From NCBI GenBank assembly GCA_964393615.1, contig CAYMUR010000087.1, positions 1-23,109 on the forward strand: a DNA stretch of 23,109 nucleotides. Reading direction: 5' to 3'. Below, piece by piece: positions 1-9,829 of the stretch (position 1 is its first letter; the number at the start of each line of letters is the position of its first letter). The stretch comes from CAYMUR01 sp964393615. GTDB taxonomy: Bacteria; Planctomycetota; Planctomycetia; Pirellulales; Pirellulaceae. A program made the position numbers and the translations under genes. The notes under the pieces are model-generated. The model ran no database searches, had not been told where the DNA came from, and saw only the letters and a program-made list of their open reading frames with translations.

Positions 1-2163
1 CCGGGACCCATAGCTATTGAAATTTTGCGGCTGCACTCCTTGTTCGACAAGATAATGACCGGCCGGACTGTCCTGGGCAATCGCACCGGCAGGTGAAATA
101 TGGTCGGTCGTCACCGAATCACCCAGTAAACAGAGCACCCGCGCACCAGCAATTGGTTTCAGCGGCGCGGGGTCAGGTTGCAGGTCCACCAAAAATGGTG
201 GTTCCTGAATGTACGTGCTGTCATCAGTCCATGCAAATAAATTACCACCTGTCGTTTCAATTTCATTCCAACGTTGATTTGAATCAAACGTACTTGAGTA
301 CCGGCTGGAAAACATTTCAGGTTTCACTGCCTTTGCTTCCACCTCGGCGATTTCTTCGGCAGATGGCCAAATGTCTTTCAAAAACACCGCGTTTCCGTCA
401 CTTCCCACTCCAAGTGGATCCGTTGTTAGATCAATCGTAACACTGCCTGCCAGTGCATAAGCGACGACTAACGGTGGACTCGCCAGATAGTTAGCCTGCA
501 CTAACGGATTCACGCGTCCCTCGAAGTTGCGGTTACCACTGAGAACAGCGGAAGCGACTAAATTACCCTCGGTGACGGCCTTGGCAACCGGCTCAGGCAA
601 TGGTCCACTGTTCCCGATACAGGTAGTACAGCCATAACCAACGGTGTGAAAGCCAAGTTGCTGCAAGGACTTACTCAGACCAACTTTATCCATGTAGTCC
701 GTCACAACACGTGAGCCGGGTGCCAGACTTGTTTTTACATAAGGTTTAACCGTAAGACCTCGTTCGACCGCTTTTTGTGCCAGCAAACCGGCGGTCAGCA
801 TTACCGATGGATTACTTGTATTTGTACAGCTTGTAATGGCTGCAATCACCACCGCACCATGGCCTATTTCGTTTGTGGCCCCGTTACTGACAACCGATAC
901 CTGTGCCAGTTCCTGTTCGTCCAACTCAAAACCTCGCTGGTTAAGAGGTGCCCGCAGCGAGTCGTGAAAAGACTGCTTCATTGCGGACAAGACAATGCGG
1001 TCTTGAGGTCGCTTGGGGCCGGCCAGCGATGGCTCCACCGTGCTTAAATCCAACTGGATCGACTGGCTAAACTGTGGCGTTGGTGCCGCATCACTGGAAA
1101 AAATCCCTAACTCCTTGGTATAGCGTTCAACCAGTTCAATTTCTGCAGCAGTCCTGCCAGTGCGTTTTAAATATACCAACGTTTCAATATCGATCGGAAA
1201 GAACCCCATGGTGGCGCCATATTCAGGTGCCATATTCGCAATCGTCGCTCTGTCCGCCAATTTCATCCCTGACACACCTGGTCCATAAAATTCAACAAAT
1301 TTCCCAACAACGCCCAACTCTCGCAACAACTGTACCACGGTCAATACCAAATCCGTCGCCGTAGTACCGGAAGGCAATTCGCCTGTCATTTCAAACCCGA
1401 CTACCTCGGGCATCAACATGTACAAGGGTTGCCCAAGCATAACGGCTTCGGCTTCAATTCCTCCAACGCCCCAGCCAAGGACTCCCAGGCCGTTGATCAT
1501 GGTGGTATGGCTATCTGTACCGACCAACGTATCCGGCATGGCAACTGCGCCATGGTCGTCTTCACGCAAGAAAACGCATTTGGCAAGGAATTCCAAATTG
1601 ACCTGGTGCACAATTCCCACATTAGGTGGTACAGCGCGAAAATTATCAAACGCTTGTTGTCCCCAACGAAGAAATTCATAACGTTCCCTGTTACGTACAA
1701 ATTCGAGATCAACATTCGCCTGCAACGCATCCGTGCTACCGTACTGATCTACCTGTACGGAATGATCGATCACCAAATCAACTGGAATCAACGGGTTCAC
1801 CTTGCGCGGGTCTCCCCCCAGGCGTTGCATGGCACTTCGCATCGCAGCCAGATCCACAACGGCAGGAACACCGGTGAAATCCTGTAACACCACACGTGAT
1901 GGTTTGAATGGAATCTCGCCAGCCACCGGTCGTTCTGCCTGCCAACCCGCCAGTTTTTGGACATCGTTGTCGGTCACCACATAGCCATCACAGTTTCGTA
2001 AGACAGATTCGAGAAGTACACGAATGGAATAAGGCAGCTGACTGATGGAGCAAAGTCCTGCATCCTCCAACCGACTGATGCGGTAGATACCGGCCATTCC
2101 CTCACCGGTATCAAATTGGTCTCGTGCCTCGAAAGGATCATTGATATCAGCAGAAACATTCAT
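1..2163 (-). CDS. acnA: Aconitate hydratase A (aconitase), C-terminal end cut by window edge
   Basis: Interconverts citrate and isocitrate through cis-aconitate in the TCA cycle; a cytoplasmic 4Fe-4S enzyme. I translated the minus strand through to the left edge: the frame stays open for 721 residues, against about 890-900 for the family, so some 170-180 residues of the swivel domain are missing. The three iron-sulfur ligands are visible: the cysteine of TSCTNTSNP (about residue 446) and the pair in GYGCTTCIGNSGP (512 and 515). Other family blocks are the GTDSHTT motif (216-221), SGNRNFEGR, and DSVTTDHISPAGAI near the cut end. The ATG at 2163 was chosen; an in-frame ATG six codons upstream (2181) is equally possible. 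The GGAAG inside that extension could act as a ribosome site for 2163. It probably has its own promoter in the spacer upstream, since 231 bases separate it from the preceding gene. The identity is very secure. Confidence 0.97.
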   Translation of the reverse strand, partial: MNVSADINDPFEARDQFDTGEGMAGIYRISRLEDAGLCSISQLPYSIRVLLESVLRNCDGYVVTDNDVQKLAGWQAERPVAGEIPFKPSRVVLQDFTGVPAVVDLAAMRSAMQRLGGDPRKVNPLIPVDLVIDHSVQVDQYGSTDALQANVDLEFVRNRERYEFLRWGQQAFDNFRAVPPNVGIVHQVNLEFLAKCVFLREDDHGAVAMPDTLVGTDSHTTMINGLGVLGWGVGGIEAEAVMLGQPLYMLMPEVVGFEMTGELPSGTTATDLVLTVVQLLRELGVVGKFVEFYGPGVSGMKLADRATIANMAPEYGATMGFFPIDIETLVYLKRTGRTAAEIELVERYTKELGIFSSDAAPTPQFSQSIQLDLSTVEPSLAGPKRPQDRIVLSAMKQSFHDSLRAPLNQRGFELDEQELAQVSVVSNGATNEIGHGAVVIAAITSCTNTSNPSVMLTAGLLAQKAVERGLTVKPYVKTSLAPGSRVVTDYMDKVGLSKSLQQLGFHTVGYGCTTCIGNSGPLPEPVAKAVTEGNLVASAVLSGNRNFEGRVNPLVQANYLASPPLVVAYALAGSVTIDLTTDPLGVGSDGNAVFLKDIWPSAEEIAEVEAKAVKPEMFSSRYSSTFDSNQRWNEIETTGGNLFAWTDDSTYIQEPPFLVDLQPDPAPLKPIAGARVLCLLGDSVTTDHISPAGAIAQDSPAGHYLVEQGVQPQNFNSYGSR

Positions 2164-2181
2164 ACTCGGTGATTCTTCCAT

Positions 2182-2412
2182 AAAATTTGATAAACAAAGA
2201 TTCCATGACCATAGACTCCGTGTAACTAGTCACGATTGACTTTTGACGGGAGGGAGTAAAACAGAAAACTTCCTCTTGTCTAACTCCGGTCTCAGTCGTT
2301 GCCAATTTGCCTGGTGTGACACGGACATTTTAGCAGTTTCCACAAAAATCGTAAGATGGTATGTGTGGCAAAGGTTCGCCACGAAAAGCCCACTCCCATC
2401 CCGATTTATCCC
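2182..2412. other. Spacer between the envelope gene series and aconitase
   Basis: No convincing ORF. It should hold the end of the upstream transcript and the aconitase promoter and leader, both read on the minus strand. A perfect 5-bp inverted repeat (GTGGC at 2365-2369, GCCAC at 2378-2382) with an 8-base loop lies about 30 bases after the stop of the upstream gene. No T-run follows directly; the nearest is about 15 bases further on, so it is only a weak terminator candidate. I found no persuasive -35/-10 pair for aconitase. Confidence 0.4.
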
Positions 2413-3951
2413 TCACGGCCCGACTCCCTGAGATGCCGCCGCCTGCTGTGCCTGATCCAGTTCAGACGTCAATTGTTCGACATCTCGGGCGTCCGCATAG
2501 TCTCGTAACGTTTTTTCCGTCTCGGCAAACAACTTATTGATCTTCGCTTGGGTTCGGGCATCGGATGTCGCCAATCGTTGACGTTCCCTGGCCACATCAA
2601 TGACTAGGTGCGAGGGAAGTTTCAAGGTGCGCAGTTCCATCAATAATTCACGTGCTTCTTCGAATTTCCCCGTGGCAACGCGGCGCCGAATCCTTGTGGC
2701 CAGGATTTCACGTTCTACAATGCGGTCGACCAGATTGGACTGTAAACCTCGTACAAAACCTTCTGCTTCCAGTCTGGCACTATCGTCAAAAATGGACACG
2801 TTCATCTCCTCGGCCAGTCCAGGAACAATTGGAAGACGCGCCAATAGTTCTCCACCATTCTTGACATAAACAATGCGTAACGGAACGGGCCCTGGAAAAA
2901 CCGTTATCATTCCGTCGAAATCGGATTCGCCGAGGAACTCCGAAGCGCCTGCCCGACTTTGGCCTGGCAACCGTGAGTAAAGTTCGTAACCAGCCAGCGT
3001 CACTTCTGTATCAACACTCGACCGTAACCGTAGTCGACTCGGACCTGGCTTGGGGTTCACAGCCAGTGCCAGTCGGTCGACGCGGCGACTGATTTTGGCA
3101 TTGATCGGACTGCGCATTCCGGAATGAACTGCACAAACACGCTCACTTCCCTCTCCTTCGAGTAGAATGAGAAACGTCCATGGTACGGGTTTCACACCTC
3201 CGGGTTTCGGACGGCCAAGACGATCATTACGTCGCAGGATCGGTTGCAAGACTGCCCCCGTTTCGACGAGCACAGGTGAGTCCTTTCGTGTCACCAATGC
3301 GCCAGCTCGAAATCGGACCGTAAAAAGATTTTTGATCGTAACCCGGTCTGAATCCTCGTCCAATTCCACAGGTTTTCCAATCTGTGCAAGCGGTGAGAAT
3401 ACAGCAAGCACCTCGTCGACCACTGACTCCGACATTCCACAAGCATGTAATACATGGCGTTGTTGCCATTTTCCCCACGTTCTGGCGCGAGCATCCATTT
3501 CCCTGACCTGCAACACAAATCCCACATCTGCCGCTCGAATCGAAACAAAAAGGATCTTGTCGCGCTTCAACGCTGCGGGATAAATCGCTTCGATGTCTTC
3601 AACTCGTAATTCCTTGAGTTGATGCAAGCAGGCATAGGAAAGTGACTGTGGGGTTTTCTTACAAATGACGTTCCAGGCAGGACCCACCAAAACACTTGAT
3701 TGGCTCATGACAGTTTTACACAGACGTTCGACTAAACGGTCATGAAGCTCTGGAGCCGGTCCTAAAGCCAGGGATATTTCAATATCATATGGCGTGACTT
3801 CCCAACTCGTCTGAGCATCCACCTGGCTATTCGACGAACCAACTACCAGTAGCAGAACAAGCGTCTGAAAGATTCTTTCCCACGCACTCGTAGTGGACGT
3901 CGTTCGAACCGGTTGGCTGAACACGCTATCAGTAAGATGGTTATGTTTCAT
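2413..3951 (-). CDS. Secreted hypothetical protein, last gene of the envelope series
   Basis: I do not recognise this family. The longest frame opens at 4020, but I prefer the ATG at 3951, which gives 512 residues. That ATG has an AGGCGG eight bases upstream, and its ATGAAACATAA overlaps the stop of the preceding gene by 11 bases, which suggests coupled translation. A hydrophobic stretch at about residues 29-40, followed by SNSQVDAQ, looks like a signal peptide with a long N-region, cleaved near residue 46. The middle contains beta-rich segments, for example the block around LRLRSSVDTEVTLAGYELYS. The last 120 residues are charged and helical (EARELLMELRTLKLP, then a heptad-like tail ending in QAQQAA). 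It is probably periplasmic, or anchored by the uncleaved signal. Its position at the end of a coupled series suggests it works with the binding-protein homologue encoded just before it. Confidence 0.8.
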   Translation of the reverse strand: MKHNHLTDSVFSQPVRTTSTTSAWERIFQTLVLLLVVGSSNSQVDAQTSWEVTPYDIEISLALGPAPELHDRLVERLCKTVMSQSSVLVGPAWNVICKKTPQSLSYACLHQLKELRVEDIEAIYPAALKRDKILFVSIRAADVGFVLQVREMDARARTWGKWQQRHVLHACGMSESVVDEVLAVFSPLAQIGKPVELDEDSDRVTIKNLFTVRFRAGALVTRKDSPVLVETGAVLQPILRRNDRLGRPKPGGVKPVPWTFLILLEGEGSERVCAVHSGMRSPINAKISRRVDRLALAVNPKPGPSRLRLRSSVDTEVTLAGYELYSRLPGQSRAGASEFLGESDFDGMITVFPGPVPLRIVYVKNGGELLARLPIVPGLAEEMNVSIFDDSARLEAEGFVRGLQSNLVDRIVEREILATRIRRRVATGKFEEARELLMELRTLKLPSHLVIDVARERQRLATSDARTQAKINKLFAETEKTLRDYADARDVEQLTSELDQAQQAAASQGVGP

Positions 3952-6391
3952 CGCCAACCGCCTGCGGAACGATCCGCCACTGCTCCACGTTTTGATACAA
4001 ATGTACCGGAGCGCTGCCAATGCCCTGTAACCTTTGGTGATAAGCCATGTATTCCGCTAACTGCCACAATGGAATCACCGTGACTTCTTGGTACACAATC
4101 TGATGAATTTTGTTCAGGATCTCCCTCGCCTCAAGCCAATTTGTCACTTGGTTCAATTGACGTACCGTGTGCCTAAGATAGGCACTGGAACCTCGTACCA
4201 GTCCACCAGGCCCAAAAATCCGTCCTACGTCGACGACCGGGTCATTCATCGTCCATTCCATGTAGAGCAGGTCATAAGCATCCTCCGGCTGAACCACGCC
4301 AGGTGGCAAAGCTTTCAGTTCCACAGGGATCTCTAAGAGCTTAAGCTGCTCCACCATGACTTGACTGGCAATCCTCGCCACGTCACTATGCGGGTAGGCC
4401 AAGATCAAAGGCTTACTTGCTGGCACCTCCTCGCCATTCTCCTCAGCTTTCCGCGCCAGCTTGTCCATGGCCACGCCATACAAAATCCGACCCATCGCCA
4501 CGTGATAGGGCAATGGATCCATTTCGATGTGATAGGCATAGCCGAGCGGGTCATTCGGCGAGAAACCGGCTGGAAACGGCCCTGAAAGCACCTGGCCTCG
4601 CAATGGATCTGCGCCACCCAGAATCATCTGATTCAAAAGTAGCTCTCGGTTTAAACCGTACACCAATGCCTTACGAAAAAGCGGATCGGAAAGGAGCGGG
4701 TGGCCTTCCCTATTTGGTACGAGAACATGGATCGTTGGTACTTCGTAACGCGCTAAAACAATATCTACTTGGCTCTCGAGTTGAGAGACATAAACCGGAT
4801 TCACACGGTCCAGCACGTCAATCTCACCCAACCTCAGCATCCGACCAATTTGGCGTCCGTCAACCTGTCGCTCAACGATCTGTCGTGGCTGGGTCGCCAC
4901 CGACAGACTAAACTCGGACTGTGAAAGAAAACGGGTCTCGCCATTGGAACTCGAGCCAAACCGATAAGGCCCCAACAAGGTGCCGCTTGATTCATCATTT
5001 GTAGTACCTCGTTTAAACTGCAGCAGGGCTTCTGGCTTAACAAACGTATGCTGCAATCGCACATCCAATTTGAAAATATCTTTCACACTGAGGCTATCCA
5101 GAATGACCGACCACGCCATGCGGTAATGGGAACTGGTAGGATCAGCCATATTCAACAGATATTGCGCAACGTCATAGGAACTCAAACCCACCACGTCGAC
5201 CTCTCCCGAGCGAACAGGACGTAGTTCCAAATGCAAGGTGGTACCATCGTCACTTTGCTTGAGTGTACCCCACGGACAAAAATACTCTCCACCTTCGGAA
5301 CTCGGACCATGAAACTCTACCAAGTCCCGCCGCAACAGACGGCTACAACGATTTGCACTCCAATTAGCAAGCGTAGGCCGCGATCCCTCCACAAACGGCT
5401 GTCTCACACCAACCGTAACAACCGAATATTGTTGCACTAGTTGCTGTCTCAGCTCTTGCCCTCCGGCCACTTTTGGATCAATATCCAACGCCCTTTGCGT
5501 AGCCAACACGGCATTCCGAAATTCTTTCGTAGCCAACAAAAGCTGTGCTTTTTCAAGATGCTGGACGGCCAACTGGGTCAACTGCGATCTTCGACCGTCA
5601 ACCATTTGCACCCAGCGAGGGTCTGTAGATTCTGCCCACTGATCCAACAATTCTCTCGCTTTCCAATATTTTTGTTCTCGGACATACTCTTTAAACAACG
5701 CATCAGTAACCCGACGCTGGCTGGACCCTAATCCTTTGCGGTTGGGGTTACGCCGCTCCAATTCACTTAAGATCGACAAAGCATCCGCATGATTGCCCGA
5801 GGTAAACGACACAGCCGCGTTTTGCATTAAATAATTTTCGACCGACAAGTCCAACCGAGGAGTTTCTGGATCATGTTTGATCAGATGCTCAAAATACCAA
5901 TACGCATCATCAAAATGTTTTCCGGCCTCCACATACTTTTTCGCATCGGCCAGCTGCTTTGCTTTTCTGGTGATATCATTCGCTTCGTTAAGGATCAACG
6001 ACTCAAATAGGTCAATGGCTTTAATGTGCTGCCATTCCACTTCGAATACTTCACCGGGTTGATCCACAAATCGGACTTCCAGTACACCAGAAGCGGGTAA
6101 TGGGTCAGGCAATTGACGAGCAGGAAAGTCTAACAGTCCAACGATTAGTTCCGCATTTTGGTTAATTCCATCAAGGTGCACGACGTCAAACGGCTCGCGC
6201 TCGTAGAGGGGGCGTTTGTCTTCGGTCTCACCCTCTTGTTGTTCGTTAGATGATTTCGTCGGCCCCGCCGCACGGTCCGTCGTGGCCTTACTACGAGGCA
6301 CCTCATTATCCTGCGCAATCGCTGCGCCCGCTCCCACTAACACGAGAGCGCATGTGAACCCAATCATTCGTAAAAAGTACAATGCAATCAT
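3941..6391 (-). CDS. TPR protein with family-5 (peptide/nickel type) solute-binding-like domain
   Basis: 816 residues. The N-terminus is a clear signal peptide (MIALYFLRMIGF..., cleaved after AGAAIA, residue 26). Residues about 120-310 are helical with TPR-like repeats (KYVEAGKHFDDAYWYFEHL, NHADALSILSELERRNP, EFRNAVLATQRALDIDP). From about 330 to the end the protein resembles the large lobes of family-5 extracellular solute-binding proteins: DPLFRKALVYGLNRELLLNQ, then GPFPAGFSP, and a closing block around EILNKIHQIVYQEVTVIPLWQ. Normal family members are about 500-550 residues and lack TPRs. No ABC permease or ATPase gene is present nearby, so the role is probably not classical import; it may sense or present a ligand to the machine encoded by the series. 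The ATG overlaps the previous stop in ATGA, indicating translational coupling. The domain call is good; the function is unknown. Confidence 0.87.
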   Translation of the reverse strand: MIALYFLRMIGFTCALVLVGAGAAIAQDNEVPRSKATTDRAAGPTKSSNEQQEGETEDKRPLYEREPFDVVHLDGINQNAELIVGLLDFPARQLPDPLPASGVLEVRFVDQPGEVFEVEWQHIKAIDLFESLILNEANDITRKAKQLADAKKYVEAGKHFDDAYWYFEHLIKHDPETPRLDLSVENYLMQNAAVSFTSGNHADALSILSELERRNPNRKGLGSSQRRVTDALFKEYVREQKYWKARELLDQWAESTDPRWVQMVDGRRSQLTQLAVQHLEKAQLLLATKEFRNAVLATQRALDIDPKVAGGQELRQQLVQQYSVVTVGVRQPFVEGSRPTLANWSANRCSRLLRRDLVEFHGPSSEGGEYFCPWGTLKQSDDGTTLHLELRPVRSGEVDVVGLSSYDVAQYLLNMADPTSSHYRMAWSVILDSLSVKDIFKLDVRLQHTFVKPEALLQFKRGTTNDESSGTLLGPYRFGSSSNGETRFLSQSEFSLSVATQPRQIVERQVDGRQIGRMLRLGEIDVLDRVNPVYVSQLESQVDIVLARYEVPTIHVLVPNREGHPLLSDPLFRKALVYGLNRELLLNQMILGGADPLRGQVLSGPFPAGFSPNDPLGYAYHIEMDPLPYHVAMGRILYGVAMDKLARKAEENGEEVPASKPLILAYPHSDVARIASQVMVEQLKLLEIPVELKALPPGVVQPEDAYDLLYMEWTMNDPVVDVGRIFGPGGLVRGSSAYLRHTVRQLNQVTNWLEAREILNKIHQIVYQEVTVIPLWQLAEYMAYHQRLQGIGSAPVHLYQNVEQWRIVPQAVGDET

Positions 6392-9300
6392 GGTGCCGCA
6401 ACGGAATACATAGTGCCATCGTGACCGGCCAGCAGAATCGTTTCCTCATCCCAATGCACTGGGCCGGTACCCAATGTCTCGCCGACAACAACGTGTCCCA
6501 ACTCGTGTCCCGAATCCAAGGCAACTCTCCATATGGTGCCGGACAGTGCTGCCAGCATTACCGATTCTTCACTTAGCAAGGGATTTCCAACAATAGGGCC
6601 ATACGGCATCTCAACGGTCCACGACATTTTTTGTCCATCCTGAAAACAATATAATTTTTGCGCATCAGTTGCAGCCAGGACAAAATGCCCGACATGAATT
6701 GGCCCCCACACCACATGCCCCGCTAGATCCCATTGCTTTCCCGGACTTAGATCACTCACCGAAAAAGAGACCACCTGGTCCGCCACAACCCCTCGAACCA
6801 CTCCGTAGACAGTATCTGTCACGGCTGCCAAACCACCGTCCAGCGCGATATCAATCTCCCGCTCTGCCTGCGCGACCAGTTGCGGTCGCGTGTTCCTCCG
6901 TATTCCAATTCGATAAAGCTTTTGACGTCCGTCATACACAACCGCCTGTTGATCGGCCCCGTCTACGACCGCCGGCACCTGCCACTCAACGCGTTCCCCA
7001 GGTCGCAGTCTTGGCTGAAAGGGGTCCGTTTGGCTTTTTCCACTCGGCAATTCAAACAAGAATATCTGTCCGACCTGGCTTACTGACAGCAAGCTCTCTC
7101 CCATCACCGTCGAATGGATTGGAAAACTACTTTCCGGAACTTTCAATTCGACAGCGCGCAAGCGATTCTCCGCAACGGTCGGATCCAGCCAAAGAACTTT
7201 TTCTGGTTGTTTCTCATTCACAAAGACAAACCGACCACCTTGTAAAGGTAGAACTGTATCAAAAGTCATTGCCTGTAACGCGCTGATCGACTCCTGGTAT
7301 TGACCTTGTACTCCATGCCGAATCTTTTCCGGATCCACTTCAAAAAGTTCCGCTTGGGAAGAAACCATGATGACCTTTGAACCACCTTGACTCAGTGGTT
7401 CTCCCGCAGGTGGTACAGCAAGATCGATTTCCCAGATCGATTTGGCCTCAGCATCTTCTGCTTCCTGGCGTCCAATATAACTCGCCATGACCGTCAGTCC
7501 TGCTTGATCTCGACGTTGCCGCATATGGAATAAAACATTTCCAATCGTGCGCATGGGACCCACAAATGCATCGCCGTTATGCAGCACATGTTGACGTACA
7601 ATCGACCCACGTGATGACTGTATTTGATAACTGGTCAACCGCATGTCACCAACCCACAAGTGACCGTCCGCAATCACAGACTGCGGGACAATCGATTGAT
7701 CCCTTGTCTTGACCGTTTCCGTCAACTTCGTGACGGGCTTACTGTTGTCTCCCTTATCAATTTCAAATAGATAGATCACGCCAAGGTTGGTCGTGACCAA
7801 CAACCTGCGGCCCAAAACAATCGGTGGCTGTACGACGTGGCCTTCCAATCGCAATGGGTCCTGGGCTTTCGACAATCCGAGACCATTATCATCCGTTTTT
7901 AGAACGTGCAATTGTGAAAATTCGGGGCTCAAACGCTCGGGAACAAAAACGATTCCAAGCGCCGACACGGCCGGCCCACTGATACCGCCGGAAGAATGTC
8001 CTACATAATAAACTTCGTCACATGCCAGCGTTTCCGCATCAAGCACATATAAATTAGAGTGATCAGCGGCCGCGTAGATTCTGCCATGTTTCTCATCGAT
8101 TCCCGGACGAACATTTAGTGGCTGTGGTAACTGTACTTGACGCCAGGACGTTCCCTGTTGCGGTTCGACCAGTAGGATACGGCCCGATTGTGTCGTGCAA
8201 ACTAATCGTTCCGGCAACACGATCGACTCCAGCAAAGGTTCTTCGACCGGTAATCTCCACACCAGGCTACCATCACGAGCCCCACGTCGCACCAGTTCAT
8301 TGGTGCGCACATCAACGTACAAAACATCACTATCAGGTTGGGTACCCAATGACAGCGGTGGTATTTCTGACTCGTGCCCCACAAAACGGCGCCACAGAGC
8401 GTTTCCATCACTGGCGTCGATGCCATACAGGGCACCGCCAGCAAGGTAGTACAACACGTGGCCTTCAACGCCTTCGGCTTTGCCACCCGTTTGACTCGGC
8501 AATGCTATATGACGCGGCGGTTTTTCGTCTGCCGTCAGAGAGATCAATCGTTCTTCCGAAATCTTAACAAACTCTCGCTGCCGATCCGAAATTTTACGAA
8601 TCGCTCCCTGAAGTTCTAAATGCTCTTCCAGGGCCGGATAAATTGCCAGCAGGTTGTCACGAGCGAGGTAAGCCACCTGAGGATCACCGGATGCCGACGC
8701 CTCATCAATCTTAGCGATTGTGTTATTCAGTTCACGCTCACGATTAATGTTCCGCTTGACAGTCAGAATTTTTGCCTCGACATCATCCAACTTCTTTTGC
8801 TGGGACCTGCGTTGTGTACTTGGCACGTAACTACTGTTATCTACAAGCACCATGGTTTGTTCATACAAAACAACAAGCTCCACAGCTTTGTCACCACCCG
8901 ACGTGCGAGCCTGCTCAGCAAATCCGTCGGCAACCGTCGCTAACAAACCCGCCAATTCCGGTCGCGCCGTCTTGGCAAAACTTTCTTCGGATTCAATTGT
9001 CGGTAATGTGGCATTTGCTGTTTCTAAAGCCTTTTGCCAATTCCTGGCCACCTCAGCCTCTTGCCACATCTGCGCCAAGCCGATGCGTACACGGGCCTCA
9101 CTGACACGTGTGTCTTTCGGAAATTTATCCAGGTACTTATCAAAATCCAGGATCGCCTGCATATAATTACCACTATTGTATGCCGTCTCACCTAGCTTGA
9201 ACTGATCCTCAGCGGTGCCACGCGTCACGACGTAAAACAGAAAGACTCCTAACACGACCAACAGAATCAGCAAACCGCTTCCTCCCAAGATCAGCTTAGA

Positions 9301-9828
9301 ATCCCAACGGTTTGTGACGCGGGCAATACTTTTCACCCGGCGCGGGGCCGGTGTATCAAGGCTCGTCACTAATGGATCGTGATCGAAATCAGCCGTTTCG
9401 TTCCCTTGAAGATCATTTTCATAGCCCACCGCCCCGTCCAAAGCATCCAGCGGCAAAACCTCATCGTCCACATCCGCGGCGACAGCGGCTGAATCGACTA
9501 TTTCGTCCTCGTCATCCAAGGCCTTTAGCCCCAAATCCAAGGCTTCATCATCCTTTTTCTGCGTACTCGGAGAGTGACTATTTTGTGCTGCCACACTTGG
9601 TTCAGTACGTGCTGCATCGTCGGTCCCCGGTTGCTGTACACTGTTTGCAGGATCGACTTTGGCCTTCAACAACTGCTTTGCCTGGACAGGAGTCACCAGG
9701 CCCTTGTCCAGCAATAACCTGGCGAGCTTTCGGGCAGAAACTGGCCGACTGGCCGATTCGACTTTCTTGCGTACCTTGCCNNNNNNNNNNTCCAGCAATT
9801 CGAGAATTTCTTCTGCTGTCTCTGCCAT
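6388..9828 (-). CDS. Membrane-anchored TPR and PQQ-like beta-propeller protein
   Basis: 1146 residues, crossing a 10-N gap near the N-terminus (codons 13-16), so the first 20 residues and the frame there are uncertain. Residues 1-55 (SARKLARLLLDKGLVTPVQAKQLL) resemble the short helical leader domain found before planctomycete serine/threonine kinases. A long acidic, low-complexity cytoplasmic stretch follows (about 60-165). One transmembrane helix lies at about 179-201, a TPR pair at about 206-260 (GETAYNSGNYMQAILDFDKYLD), and a charged helical region to about 430. From about 450 to the end it is an eight-bladed-type PQQ-like propeller with repeated blades such as YYLAGGALYGIDASDGNALW and GRIYAAADHSNLYVLDAETL. 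The topology is predicted as N-in with the propeller in the periplasm. It begins one base after the zinc-ribbon ExbD gene stops and overlaps the next gene by four bases. I see no enzyme active site; a scaffold or ligand-sensing role is inferred. Confidence 0.88.
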   Translation of the reverse strand: MAETAEEILELLXXXXGKVRKKVESASRPVSARKLARLLLDKGLVTPVQAKQLLKAKVDPANSVQQPGTDDAARTEPSVAAQNSHSPSTQKKDDEALDLGLKALDDEDEIVDSAAVAADVDDEVLPLDALDGAVGYENDLQGNETADFDHDPLVTSLDTPAPRRVKSIARVTNRWDSKLILGGSGLLILLVVLGVFLFYVVTRGTAEDQFKLGETAYNSGNYMQAILDFDKYLDKFPKDTRVSEARVRIGLAQMWQEAEVARNWQKALETANATLPTIESEESFAKTARPELAGLLATVADGFAEQARTSGGDKAVELVVLYEQTMVLVDNSSYVPSTQRRSQQKKLDDVEAKILTVKRNINRERELNNTIAKIDEASASGDPQVAYLARDNLLAIYPALEEHLELQGAIRKISDRQREFVKISEERLISLTADEKPPRHIALPSQTGGKAEGVEGHVLYYLAGGALYGIDASDGNALWRRFVGHESEIPPLSLGTQPDSDVLYVDVRTNELVRRGARDGSLVWRLPVEEPLLESIVLPERLVCTTQSGRILLVEPQQGTSWRQVQLPQPLNVRPGIDEKHGRIYAAADHSNLYVLDAETLACDEVYYVGHSSGGISGPAVSALGIVFVPERLSPEFSQLHVLKTDDNGLGLSKAQDPLRLEGHVVQPPIVLGRRLLVTTNLGVIYLFEIDKGDNSKPVTKLTETVKTRDQSIVPQSVIADGHLWVGDMRLTSYQIQSSRGSIVRQHVLHNGDAFVGPMRTIGNVLFHMRQRRDQAGLTVMASYIGRQEAEDAEAKSIWEIDLAVPPAGEPLSQGGSKVIMVSSQAELFEVDPEKIRHGVQGQYQESISALQAMTFDTVLPLQGGRFVFVNEKQPEKVLWLDPTVAENRLRAVELKVPESSFPIHSTVMGESLLSVSQVGQIFLFELPSGKSQTDPFQPRLRPGERVEWQVPAVVDGADQQAVVYDGRQKLYRIGIRRNTRPQLVAQAEREIDIALDGGLAAVTDTVYGVVRGVVADQVVSFSVSDLSPGKQWDLAGHVVWGPIHVGHFVLAATDAQKLYCFQDGQKMSWTVEMPYGPIVGNPLLSEESVMLAALSGTIWRVALDSGHELGHVVVGETLGTGPVHWDEETILLAGHDGTMYSVAAP
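9781..9790. other. Assembly gap (10 N)
   Basis: A run of exactly ten N inside the N-terminal coding region of the propeller protein. Leader domains of this kind usually have more residues between the two helices than the three or four the gap allows, so the true missing length is probably not ten bases. That the frame reads through may be chance. Confidence 0.95.
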
Positions 9829-9829
9829 G

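Noticed and set aside
3941..6391. ABC-transporter operon
   Set aside because: Only a binding-protein-like domain is present; no permease or ATPase gene was found in any frame.
6669..7286. 205-residue proline-rich frame on the plus strand
   Set aside because: Antisense to the clear propeller coding sequence; its composition is that of a shadow frame.
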